From NCBI GenBank assembly GCA_009691855.1, contig SIAI01000036.1, positions 1 to 39,928 of the forward strand: a stretch of DNA of 39,928 nt, read 5' to 3'. Position numbers and translations under genes: made by a program. The notes below the pieces were generated by a model. That model was given only the letters and a program-made list of their open reading frames with translations, had not been told where the DNA came from and searched no databases. This document shows positions 8,219 through 15,201 of the stretch, one piece after another. Position 1 is the stretch's first letter, and the number at the start of each line of letters is the position of its first letter. The stretch comes from Planctomycetota bacterium. GTDB taxonomy: Bacteria; Planctomycetota; UBA1135; GCA-002686595.

Positions 8219-8824
8219 ATGAAGCCTCATCTAGCCTGCGGTCTTCTCTTCTGCGCAACCGCGTGTGCCGTGCGGCAGCCGGCCTTCGATCTCGACTGGC
8301 CCGCCACGGCGATTCCTGCGAGCAGCCATTCGACTCCAGCGCTGCAGGTCGACGCCAACTGGAAGGAGCGCATGGCCCAGCCCTACGTCTTCGTCGAGCA
8401 CACGGGCGACTACCGCAAGCTAGGTGACGCGATGCGGACGCTGCTGACGCTCGCGCAGGAATCCGGCGTCGAGCGCTCGGGGGCGCCGTTCGCCTTGTTC
8501 TTCGACGATCCGGGGCATGTGCCCCTGGAGCGTCTCCGCGCGCGCGCCTGTCTGCCGGTGAAGCAGTCGCCCGACCATCTCGAAGGCCTGAGATTCGAGA
8601 TCCTCCCGCGAGCGATGGTCGTGTACGCCCGTGTCGCCGGAGCCTACACCGAGGTTTCCCGCAGCTATCAGGCACTCTTCGTGTACCTCCGGGAGCTGGG
8701 CTGGCAGTCCAGCGGTCCGATCCGCGAGGTCTACCTCGTGAATCCGGCCGATGTCGTCGGCTACGACCAGCTCGAGACCGAGGTGCAGATCCCGTGGGGT
8801 GTCGGAGGCCTGGTCGCTAACTGA
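8219..8824 (+). CDS. Predicted lipoprotein with GyrI-like/AraC-effector-binding fold
   Basis: The 201-residue product begins MKPHLACGLLFCATAC, a short hydrophobic leader ending at a plausible lipobox Cys (C16). The mature part (from ~50) reads VFVEHTGDYRKLGDAMRTLL, then GAPFALFFDDPG, CLPVKQSP and VVYARVAGAYTEVSRSYQALF, ending in REVYLVNP...LETEVQIPW. That order matches the GyrI-like small-molecule-binding domain (SOUL/AraC_E_bind type), in which a paired beta-alpha-beta-beta unit holds a hydrophobic ligand. Such domains are usually cytoplasmic; here it appears exported and membrane-anchored, so a periplasmic ligand-binding role is inferred. The stop overlaps the convergent gene by eight bases. 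Confidence 0.75.
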   Translation: MKPHLACGLLFCATACAVRQPAFDLDWPATAIPASSHSTPALQVDANWKERMAQPYVFVEHTGDYRKLGDAMRTLLTLAQESGVERSGAPFALFFDDPGHVPLERLRARACLPVKQSPDHLEGLRFEILPRAMVVYARVAGAYTEVSRSYQALFVYLRELGWQSSGPIREVYLVNPADVVGYDQLETEVQIPWGVGGLVAN

Positions 8825-10406
8825 GCAGGCCCGCAAGCTCGGCCGGATAGGTTGCGCCCAGCACGGGATCGCCCTTGCTGCCGGCAAGGCGCACGAGGTC
8901 GCCGTCGCGCAGGTCAGCAAGATCCGCTGACGAGACTACCAGGCTCGTCTCGTGTCCGTTCTTCGCCTTCAATCGGACCGCGTCGTTCTTCAGTGAGACG
9001 ATCCGGTGGACGCCCTTCCCCTGGCCCTTGCTCAGTCGGGCACGCAGTCGCGCATGACGCGGGAGTGAACGCTGAACCGCGATCAGAGTCTCACCAAACT
9101 GCGTCCAGAGAGCGACCTCGTGACGCTCCTCGCACCACTTGCAAAAATGGGCGAGCGCGTCGAGGACGCAGGTCAGTTCTTGAGCTTCCCTCAACCCGCT
9201 CTCGTCGAGGAGCCAGCGGGCGGAGAAATCGAGCAAGCGCTGCGACCCGAGCTCCTCGAAGACGCCGATCTCGCTGGCGTAGTTTCCGAGCAGACGTAGT
9301 GACCTCAGTTCGAGAGCTCGTTGCTCGCCGTCCTCGCGTGCGCTGTCCCACAGGAACTCTTCGACCATCGCACTGACGACCCCCGGGAAGTCGGGCGCGC
9401 CTGCATCCTCGCCGGGGACGCCCTCCTCTTCTCCTTCATCGGCCACGCCAAGACTGCGCTCGAGCTCGCGGAACAGGAGCTCGAGGTCCTTGCCTTCGGC
9501 GCGTCCGCGATCGAAGGCTCCCAGAGCCGTTCGCTGGGCGTGCGTGTCGGCGTTTTCGGCAGACTCCGGGACTGCTGGCACACGCGCCTTCTCTGTGTGC
9601 CACAGGTTCGTCAAGACCAGGCGTGCCGCCGTCAGATCGATCCCGGTATCGAACGCCAGCTGATTCAGGATCTCGGTGAAGGCCGTTCCGTCGCGTGCAA
9701 GCGCGGCCTGGTGCACACGGTCGAGAACTTGCGCGGCCTGAGTTGCATCCAGCCCGAGTTCCACCAGGGCCGCGCGCGTCCCGACGCGTTCGCTCTCGAG
9801 ATGTGTTCCATGGGCCGCCAGCTGCTGCGGAGAGTGGAACAGACGTTCGAGTTCGAGTTGCTGGATGCGCAGCACGCCCCGCCGCGCGGCCCGCATCTGC
9901 TCCAGGTCCGCGCGCACGGCGGAGAGCAGCTCGGACCTGCGGAAGAGCGACACCGCAGGAGAGAGCAGGAAGGTCCCGCCACCCGCCGGATACAGACGTC
10001 CGACGAGCAGGTCCCCTACCTGGAGCGCAGCGCTGGCCTGGTTCTCGGCCACTGGATGCTCGCCCTGCGTGAACAGGTCGCGCACCCACAAACCCTCGCC
10101 GGGGATGAGGGACGTGACCTCGAACGCGCCCGGTAGAGACTGCAGGAAAGCGGCCCCTAGATCGGGCGTCCCGTCGGCCAGTTCGGCTCTCCAGATGTGG
10201 GCCGGTACCCCACCCAGGGCTGCGCTCGGACGCTCCAGGAGAAACCACTCCAAGTGCCGCCGTTCGGCTCCCGAAGTCCGCACCCCTACTGGCCCGATGA
10301 AAAACTCGCTGCGGCTGCCCGCGAACTCCTCCCCCACCTGCCGGTTGCGGCGCAGCAGTTCGAGGCCCCGTTCGAGGCCCCGTTCGATGTGTTCCCAGTC
10401 GATCAC
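8817..10406 (-). CDS. Protein of unknown function, 529 aa
   Basis: No family is recognised. The GTG start is at 10406. The N-terminal part repeats a short unit (ERGLERGLELLRRN), written in DNA as three near-copies of a 12-mer around 10356-10390. Residues ~30-170 are mixed beta (HIWRAELADGTPDLGAAF, GLWVRDLFTQGEH, LLVGRLYPAGGGTFLLSP), like domains that assess stored text or small motifs in SEC-C-associated proteins. The middle is helical and very acidic (VADEGEEEGVPGEDAG near 330). The C-terminal ~75 residues (RIVSLKNDAVRLKAKNG...DLRDGDLVRL) look like a small beta-barrel of the SH3 or OB kind. No signal peptide or membrane helix is seen, so it is probably cytoplasmic. It converges on the lipoprotein gene. 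Confidence 0.75.
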   Translation of the reverse strand: MIDWEHIERGLERGLELLRRNRQVGEEFAGSRSEFFIGPVGVRTSGAERRHLEWFLLERPSAALGGVPAHIWRAELADGTPDLGAAFLQSLPGAFEVTSLIPGEGLWVRDLFTQGEHPVAENQASAALQVGDLLVGRLYPAGGGTFLLSPAVSLFRRSELLSAVRADLEQMRAARRGVLRIQQLELERLFHSPQQLAAHGTHLESERVGTRAALVELGLDATQAAQVLDRVHQAALARDGTAFTEILNQLAFDTGIDLTAARLVLTNLWHTEKARVPAVPESAENADTHAQRTALGAFDRGRAEGKDLELLFRELERSLGVADEGEEEGVPGEDAGAPDFPGVVSAMVEEFLWDSAREDGEQRALELRSLRLLGNYASEIGVFEELGSQRLLDFSARWLLDESGLREAQELTCVLDALAHFCKWCEERHEVALWTQFGETLIAVQRSLPRHARLRARLSKGQGKGVHRIVSLKNDAVRLKAKNGHETSLVVSSADLADLRDGDLVRLAGSKGDPVLGATYPAELAGLLS

Positions 10407-10493
10407 GAACAGAGGCTAACCGGCCCGTGCGCGCGGCGCCAAATCCGCATCGCCCCTTGGATGTCTGTGGGCGATTCGCTCTGCTGGAACTCC

Positions 10494-11066
10494 ATGGCGC
10501 TCACTCCCCCTTGGTTTGCACCCCTGGATGTGGTCGGTCTGGCGCTGGTCGTGATCCTGCTGGGTCTGGGGCTCTATCGCGGCTTGTGGTGGCAGGTCAT
10601 CCGCCTGCTGGGCATCACGATTTCCGTGGTCGTCGCCCGTACGCTGGGCACGCGCTTGGCCGAGCGCGTGGCGGTGCTCTTGCCGGACGTGACTCCGCGC
10701 ACGGCCAACGGCATCGCCTGGGCCACGCTGTTCCTGACGAGCCTACTCGCCTGCGCGCTGCTAGGGCTGCTCGGGCAGCGGATGCTCGAGGCCATGAAGC
10801 TGGACCTTGCCAACCGCCTCGCCGGCGCCTGCGCAGGGGCGGCCACGGGCTTCTGCGCGCACGTCGTCCTGATCGTGCTGGTCGTTCAGCTCGCGCCGGC
10901 GCCGCTCCTCGGACGCTACGTGGCCGGCACGTACTCGGAGCGCGTCTATGCAGCGCTCGGCCTGCGCTGGCCGGTGGTCATGGCGGCGGATGCGGCGCAC
11001 GAGGTCGACCAGGTCCTCGAGCAATCACCCAAGCACGTGCACACTCCCCGCGGGGACGTGCGCTAG
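10494..11066 (+). CDS. CvpA-family-like inner-membrane protein
   Basis: The 190-residue product has four hydrophobic segments: PLDVVGLALVVILLGLGLYR, VIRLLGITISVVVARTLG, WATLFLTSLLACALLGLL and FCAHVVLIVLVVQLAP. The opening (LDVVxLxxxxxxxxxGLYRGLWWQVIRLLG) is the CvpA/colicin-V-production signature, including the helix-helix GxxRG turn. The family's biochemical function is poorly known; it is linked to envelope homeostasis. The ATG at 10494 has GGAA nearby and starts just before helix one; an ATG at 10461 would add eleven residues. It ends ~20 bases before the cobalamin riboswitch. Confidence 0.75.
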   Translation: MALTPPWFAPLDVVGLALVVILLGLGLYRGLWWQVIRLLGITISVVVARTLGTRLAERVAVLLPDVTPRTANGIAWATLFLTSLLACALLGLLGQRMLEAMKLDLANRLAGACAGAATGFCAHVVLIVLVVQLAPAPLLGRYVAGTYSERVYAALGLRWPVVMAADAAHEVDQVLEQSPKHVHTPRGDVR

Positions 11067-11087
11067 GGGCTCGCGCACCGGGCTGTT

Positions 11088-11300
11088 AGGCTGCGGGCTG
11101 AAAATTCGGTTCGCGAGCGCGAGCGGGGAAGACAGGTGTGAATCCTGCACGGTCCCGCCACTGTGATTCGCCAGGCGCTTCCTTCGCCGGCCCTTCGGGG
11201 AGCGGCGGGAACAACCTCCAGCCACTGGACAAGGGTCCGGGAAGGCTCGGGGAGGCGCCCCACGGAGATGAGTCAGGAGACCCGACGCGTTCGCCCTGGA
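11088..11300 (+). promoter_or_regulatory. Cobalamin (B12) riboswitch
   Basis: The conserved core of a class I-type cobalamin aptamer is visible in order: GGGGAAGACAGGTGTGAATC (11125-11144), then CTGCACGGTCCCGCCACTGTGA, then GCCACTGG (11221-11228), GGGAAGGCTCGGGG, and the closing GATGAGTCAGGAGACC (11267-11282), which matches the B12-box consensus. A hairpin CGACGAG-AG-CTCGTCG follows at 11312-11327, before the start codon at 11395. The segment AGGATTC, containing the ribosome-binding site of the downstream gene (11386-11392), is complementary to GAATCCT inside the core, but whether that pairing is used is unproven. It is expected to lower expression of the downstream gene when cobalamin is abundant. 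Confidence 0.93.
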
Positions 11301-11394
11301 CGCTGGGCTCCCGACGAGAGCTCGTCGACGCACGAGAACTCCTCTTGCTTCGGGCCCGGCACTTCGACGTGGCCTCGAACCCCAAGGATTCTCA

Positions 11395-12696
11395 TTGCGT
11401 TCCTCTCTCTGCGCCGCCGTGCTGGCGGTCCTCTCCCCTTCCGTGCTCGCCCAGGACGTGCCTGCGGCGGGATTCTCGCTCGGTAGCGCGCCGTTCCCCG
11501 GAGCTTCGTCGCTCGCTGCGACCACCACGCTCGCCAACGGCGACCTCGTCGTCTTCGACGGCATGCACGTGCGCCAGTATGACTCCGGCGGCGGGTTCCT
11601 GCACGACCTCGGCGCGTTGCCAGCTTTCGCGTTCCCCAGCTTCGTGCTCGCCGATCCCAGCGAGCAGCAGGTCTTCTTCGGTGAGAGCAGCACGGGCGCG
11701 ATCTACCGCCTGTTTCTGGGGCTCAACTCGTCGCCCGACTTCGTGGTTGCGCTGCCCTTCAACTACGACGCCGCCATGATCGTTGGCAGCGCCTTGTTCG
11801 TGAGCGCGGCCACCTGCGGCTTCGGGTGCGGCAACGAGATCTGGAGCGTGGACCTCGGCAGCCTGCAGACGACGCTCGAGGCTACCGTCGGTGGCGCATC
11901 CGGTCCGCTCGCCTTCGATGCTTCTGGCGGCCTGTACTACGGCACGGTCAGCGACGTCTTTCCGACCCCCCCCGATGCGTCGGCGGTCCTCCACTGGACA
12001 GCCAGCCAGCTCGCCGCAACAGGCGTGCTGACCCAGGCCGATGCGCAGCTTGTGGGCGATGGCTTCGCCGGTGCGGCGCGCCTGGCCTTCGATGCCGAGG
12101 GCGGCGCGCTGTTCCTCGCCGAGAACAACTTCACGAGCGGGGCGAATCGCATCCGCCGCGTGCTCGGTTCGGCGCTGCAGTCGCCGGTCGTGCTCGAGGG
12201 CCGCAATGGACTCTCGCTCGCCAACCTGACCTTGCGCTCGAACTCCGATCCCGCGCTCTTCGCCGCCTACCAACCTGCCAGCGGCGGATCGCTGTTCTAC
12301 ACCACCACCGACTTCGCGGTCCTGGCCGAGCGCATCGTGCTCACGCCGCTGCGCCCCAGCGCGAGCGTGTCCGGTCCCGGAACGAGCGGCCCCGGCCCGT
12401 TCGACGTCGCCCTCGCGCAGGGTCCCCCGGGCGGCTCCGCACGTCTCTACGTGGGCCCCAGCGCGCGCTACCACTCGCTCGAGAGCGCGCTCCTGTTCCG
12501 TGGCCTACCGCTCTTCTTCGGGCTCGACCTGCCCACGACGAGCGGGGTGCCCGGACTCCTGCGGCTGGACGCGCTGGGGAATCTCGCCCAGGGCTACCTG
12601 AACCCGGGCACATACCAAGGACTGTTCGCGTTGCAGTTCCTGGTGCTCGATGCCCAGGGGCACGTTGCCGGGACCTCCTCGGCCGGCTTCCTCTAG
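11395..12696 (+). CDS. Secreted beta-propeller protein under a cobalamin riboswitch (BtuG-like candidate)
   Basis: The 433-residue product has a signal peptide (residues 1-20, ending SVLAQ). Residues ~30-320 show repeated propeller-like strands: LANGDLVVFDGMHVRQYD, QQVFFGESSTGAIYRLFL, SALFVSAATCGFGCGNEIW, ASGGLYYGTVSDVF, and EGGALFLAENNF. The C-terminal ~100 residues (GPGPFDVALAQGPPGG... to GTSSAGFL) form a beta domain of a sort seen at the end of planctomycete secreted proteins. The TTG start at 11395 is preceded by AAGGA with a 6-base spacer. The gene is alone: the next gene converges 12 bases beyond its stop, so the riboswitch acts only on this one. Known cobalamin riboswitches control corrinoid synthesis or uptake, and Bacteroides BtuG is a surface beta-propeller that binds B12. 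A corrinoid-capture role is therefore inferred; no TonB receptor is in the window. Confidence 0.8.
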   Translation: MRSSLCAAVLAVLSPSVLAQDVPAAGFSLGSAPFPGASSLAATTTLANGDLVVFDGMHVRQYDSGGGFLHDLGALPAFAFPSFVLADPSEQQVFFGESSTGAIYRLFLGLNSSPDFVVALPFNYDAAMIVGSALFVSAATCGFGCGNEIWSVDLGSLQTTLEATVGGASGPLAFDASGGLYYGTVSDVFPTPPDASAVLHWTASQLAATGVLTQADAQLVGDGFAGAARLAFDAEGGALFLAENNFTSGANRIRRVLGSALQSPVVLEGRNGLSLANLTLRSNSDPALFAAYQPASGGSLFYTTTDFAVLAERIVLTPLRPSASVSGPGTSGPGPFDVALAQGPPGGSARLYVGPSARYHSLESALLFRGLPLFFGLDLPTTSGVPGLLRLDALGNLAQGYLNPGTYQGLFALQFLVLDAQGHVAGTSSAGFL

Positions 12697-12707
12697 ATCT
12701 CGCAAAG

Positions 12708-13271
12708 CTACGAGCCTGCGATCCGAAAGCCGAGCCACCCGCCGTGCAAGCGCACGCGGGTGGCGTCCAGCTGCGGATGAGACAGGCGTTCGGGCTCGAG
12801 CTCGTGATCCAAGGTAGTGAGCTCGAGCTCCAGCCATTGTTCCGCGTCCGCGGGACTCAGGCGCGCGCGCAACGGATGGACGAGCGCCGTGTGTGCGCGC
12901 TGGACGCACCAGGCGACGCGCACGACATCGCTCCGCGACAGTGTGGCCGAAGCGAGCACGGGCCATGCGCCGGAAGCCTGGGGAGCGCGCACGGCCTCTA
13001 GCACGAACCCGATGAGCCAGGCGAGCCCGCGGGCTTCATGGCGCTCGCCGAGGAGATCGATGCCCTGCACGGCCGCCAGCAAGCCGAGGCACCAGCCGGC
13101 CTGATGAGCTCGAGCATGCACGCGCTCGAGGCGCGCAAAGACGCGCTCGTCGCTCAGGGCTCTCGCCGGAGAGCCGCTCGCGCTGTGCAGCGTGGCCGTC
13201 GCGCTGGCCAGTTCGCTGCGCAGGTGCGGCACGAGCAGCTCGGCCAGCTCGCGCCCGAGCCCAGGGACCAC
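12708..13271 (-). CDS. Protein of unknown function, 187 aa
   Basis: No family is recognised. The product is helical, with Arg/Ala/Leu-rich stretches: GRELAELLVPHLRSELASAT, RVFARLERVHARAHQAGWCL and ELTTLDHELEPERLSHPQLD. It ends VRLHGGWLGFRIAGS. A GTG at 13271 is the likely start, because the frame runs on through the tRNA-Leu gene and cannot be coding there. It lies 22 bases past the 3' end of that tRNA and converges with the beta-propeller gene. No signal peptide or membrane helix is seen, so it is probably cytoplasmic. Codon use is typical of the neighbours. The start remains uncertain. Confidence 0.6.
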   Translation of the reverse strand: MVPGLGRELAELLVPHLRSELASATATLHSASGSPARALSDERVFARLERVHARAHQAGWCLGLLAAVQGIDLLGERHEARGLAWLIGFVLEAVRAPQASGAWPVLASATLSRSDVVRVAWCVQRAHTALVHPLRARLSPADAEQWLELELTTLDHELEPERLSHPQLDATRVRLHGGWLGFRIAGS

Positions 13272-13292
13272 GCGCGCGCGCGAGGAAGCGAG

Positions 13293-13376
13293 TGCCAGAG
13301 AGGGGAGTCGAACCCCTACTCCCTTGCGGGAAATGGATTTTGAATCCATCGCGTCTGCCGGTTCCGCCACTCTGGC
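13293..13376 (-). tRNA. tRNA-Leu, anticodon CAA
   Basis: On the minus strand this reads GCCAGAGTGGCGGAACCGGC as the acceptor and D region, followed by GATGGATTCAAAATCCATT, whose loop carries anticodon CAA. A long class II variable arm follows (TCCC-GCAA-GGGA), then a T arm with TTCGACT and the closing acceptor CTCTGGC with discriminator A. The 84-nt length fits tRNA-Leu. The 3' CCA is not encoded, so a CCA-adding enzyme is needed. It lies between dapB and the 187-residue protein gene. Confidence 0.95.
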
Positions 13377-13435
13377 TCGTTGTGCCACCAGTCTGCGCGT
13401 TCGTGCGCCGCCTTGGCAACCCCGCGCTCGTCGGA

Positions 13436-14122
13436 TCACTTCGCTGGGAGCGCCGCTTCGAGCCCGAAGGCCACGCCCTCCACGCGCGCGGCGAAGCGTA
13501 GCGCTGCCAGCAGTCCTGGTCCGAAGGCCTCGGGACCGAGCATGTCGTGGCTCAGGGTGAGCGTCTCGCCGGGCCCTCCGAAGAGCACTTCCTGATGCGC
13601 GTAGAGGCCGGGCGAACGCACCGAATGGATCGGCACGGGGATCCCGCCGCGGCGCTGGCTGAGGCGTTCGGCGGTGTCGCGCGCAGAGCCCGAGGGTGCG
13701 TCGCGCTTGCGCTCGTGGTGGCGCTCGACGATGGTCACGCTCGGGAAAGCGCTGGCCAGTGTCTCGGCCGCGCGATTCAGCCAGGCCATGCCCAGGCTGA
13801 AGTTGGGCACGACGATTCCGCCCAGGGCGCGCGCGCGTGCCAGCGTATCGAGCTCGGCAGCCTCTGCCCGTGAGACACCGCTCGTTCCGACGACGACGCG
13901 CAGCCCGCTGGCCAGCGCCAGACGCCCGTGGACCGCGCCCTGGCCAGCAACCGTCAAGTCCAGCGCGAGCGCGGCTCCGCACTCGCGTAGCACGCTGCAG
14001 AGGTCGTGCTCCCGTCCGAGCTGGGCCACGACCTCGAACTCCGCCGAGTCGGCCAGGAGCTCGCACGCGAAGCGGCCCAGGCGGCCACGGGCGCCGATCA
14101 CGGCCACGCGCGCGGGGTTCAT
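13436..14122 (-). CDS. dapB: 4-hydroxy-tetrahydrodipicolinate reductase
   Basis: This enzyme reduces hydroxytetrahydrodipicolinate to tetrahydrodipicolinate in the diaminopimelate/lysine pathway. The 228-residue product has the nucleotide-binding motif GARGRLG (near 10-16), the LDLTVAGQG segment, VVVGTSG, and the catalytic block ERHHERKRDAPSGSA with its His-His and Lys plus DAPSG. It is shorter than the ~270-residue enterobacterial enzyme, chiefly in the N-terminal domain. The start ATG at 14122 overlaps the ddl stop by four bases (ATGA), so the two are probably translated together. Both feed peptidoglycan-precursor synthesis. The tRNA-Leu gene follows 60 bases downstream. Confidence 0.92.
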   Translation of the reverse strand: MNPARVAVIGARGRLGRFACELLADSAEFEVVAQLGREHDLCSVLRECGAALALDLTVAGQGAVHGRLALASGLRVVVGTSGVSRAEAAELDTLARARALGGIVVPNFSLGMAWLNRAAETLASAFPSVTIVERHHERKRDAPSGSARDTAERLSQRRGGIPVPIHSVRSPGLYAHQEVLFGGPGETLTLSHDMLGPEAFGPGLLAALRFAARVEGVAFGLEAALPAK

Positions 14123-15201
14123 CCGTTGCGACGCTCGTCGTTGCGGGCGATGCCGTTGGCGGCGATCCACAGGCACAGGGTGCGGTAGTCGATGCCCGCG
14201 GCGGCGGCCGCCTTGGGCAGCAGCGAGCGCGGCGTGAGCCCCGGCAGCGTGTTGGTCTCGAGGAAAACCGGCTCGCCGCCTTCGGCCGGCACGATGAAGT
14301 CCGTGCGCGAGTAGCCCTCGCAGCCGAGGGCGTGGTGTGCGGCCAGCGCCTGGACGCGGATGCGTTCGCAGGCCGAGGCGTCGATGCCGCGCGGCGGACA
14401 CAGCTCGAGCGCGCCGTCTTCGGCGTACTTCTCATGGTAGTCGAAGAAGGCGCCGTGGGGCCGGATCTCGACCGGCGGCAAGGCCAGCAGCTCGCCGCCG
14501 GGCGCCTGCAGCACGCCGCCGGTGGTCTCGATGCCGCGCACGAAGGCCTCCACCAACACGTCCGGCCCTTCCTGGAACGCGCGCTCGAGGGCCTGCTCGA
14601 ACTGCGGGGCACCGCGCACCAGCGAGCAGCCCACCGAGGAACCGCCGCGGCGCGGCTTCACCACGCAGCCGCGCGCGAGCAGCGGCTCGAGCTCGGCGCG
14701 CAGCGCTGCATCCGGCCAGGCGGCCCGCGACAGTGCCACGGCCGGCGCCACGCACACCCCGCTGGCGCGCACCAGCTCGCGCGCGAAGACCTTGTCCATG
14801 GACACGGCCGAGGCGATCACGCCACTGCCAGTGAAGGGCATGTCCGAGCACGTCAGGAAGCCCTGCAGCGAGCCGTTCTCACCCTCGCCGCCGTGCAGCG
14901 CGGAGAAGAACACGTCCACGTCGGCAAGCGCCACTACCGCTTCGCCCGGCAGCAGCAGGCGCTTGCCTACGCGCCACCGTCCGTCGGCCTGGATCTCGAC
15001 GCCGATCACGCGCAAGGGCCCACGCTGATCCTCAGCGGAAGTCGGAGCGCAAAGCGCGCCGAGTACCATGCGGCCGGAGGACAGCGACACGTCGCGCTCG
15101 CTCGAGCGCCCGCCCATGAGCACGGCCACGGTCGCCTGCTCCAGACCCAGCGTTTGGGCGGTGACGAACTCAGGAATAGAGGTGGCCGGAGTCGCGGACA
15201 T
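14119..15201 (-). CDS. ddl: D-alanine--D-alanine ligase
   Basis: This ATP-grasp ligase makes D-Ala-D-Ala for peptidoglycan side chains. The 360-residue product shows VAVLMGGRSSERDVSLSSG at the start, FFSALHGGEGENGSLQGFL, FTGSGVIASAVSMDK, CVVKPRRGGSSVG, YSRTDF and the FLETNTLPGLTPRSLLP metal- and substrate-binding block. The ATG at 15201 is chosen because the alternative at 15234 would overlap the UAP gene by 65 bases; even so the overlap is 32 bases. It overlaps dapB by four bases at its other end. It belongs to a block that also makes UDP-GlcNAc and diaminopimelate precursors. Confidence 0.93.
   Translation of the reverse strand: MSATPATSIPEFVTAQTLGLEQATVAVLMGGRSSERDVSLSSGRMVLGALCAPTSAEDQRGPLRVIGVEIQADGRWRVGKRLLLPGEAVVALADVDVFFSALHGGEGENGSLQGFLTCSDMPFTGSGVIASAVSMDKVFARELVRASGVCVAPAVALSRAAWPDAALRAELEPLLARGCVVKPRRGGSSVGCSLVRGAPQFEQALERAFQEGPDVLVEAFVRGIETTGGVLQAPGGELLALPPVEIRPHGAFFDYHEKYAEDGALELCPPRGIDASACERIRVQALAAHHALGCEGYSRTDFIVPAEGGEPVFLETNTLPGLTPRSLLPKAAAAAGIDYRTLCLWIAANGIARNDERRNG

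Noticed and set aside
12708..14612. Single 634-codon minus-strand frame covering the 187-aa gene, tRNA-Leu and part of dapB/ddl
   Set aside because: It runs through a complete tRNA gene and is out of frame with dapB and ddl. Only the part after the tRNA is accepted as coding.
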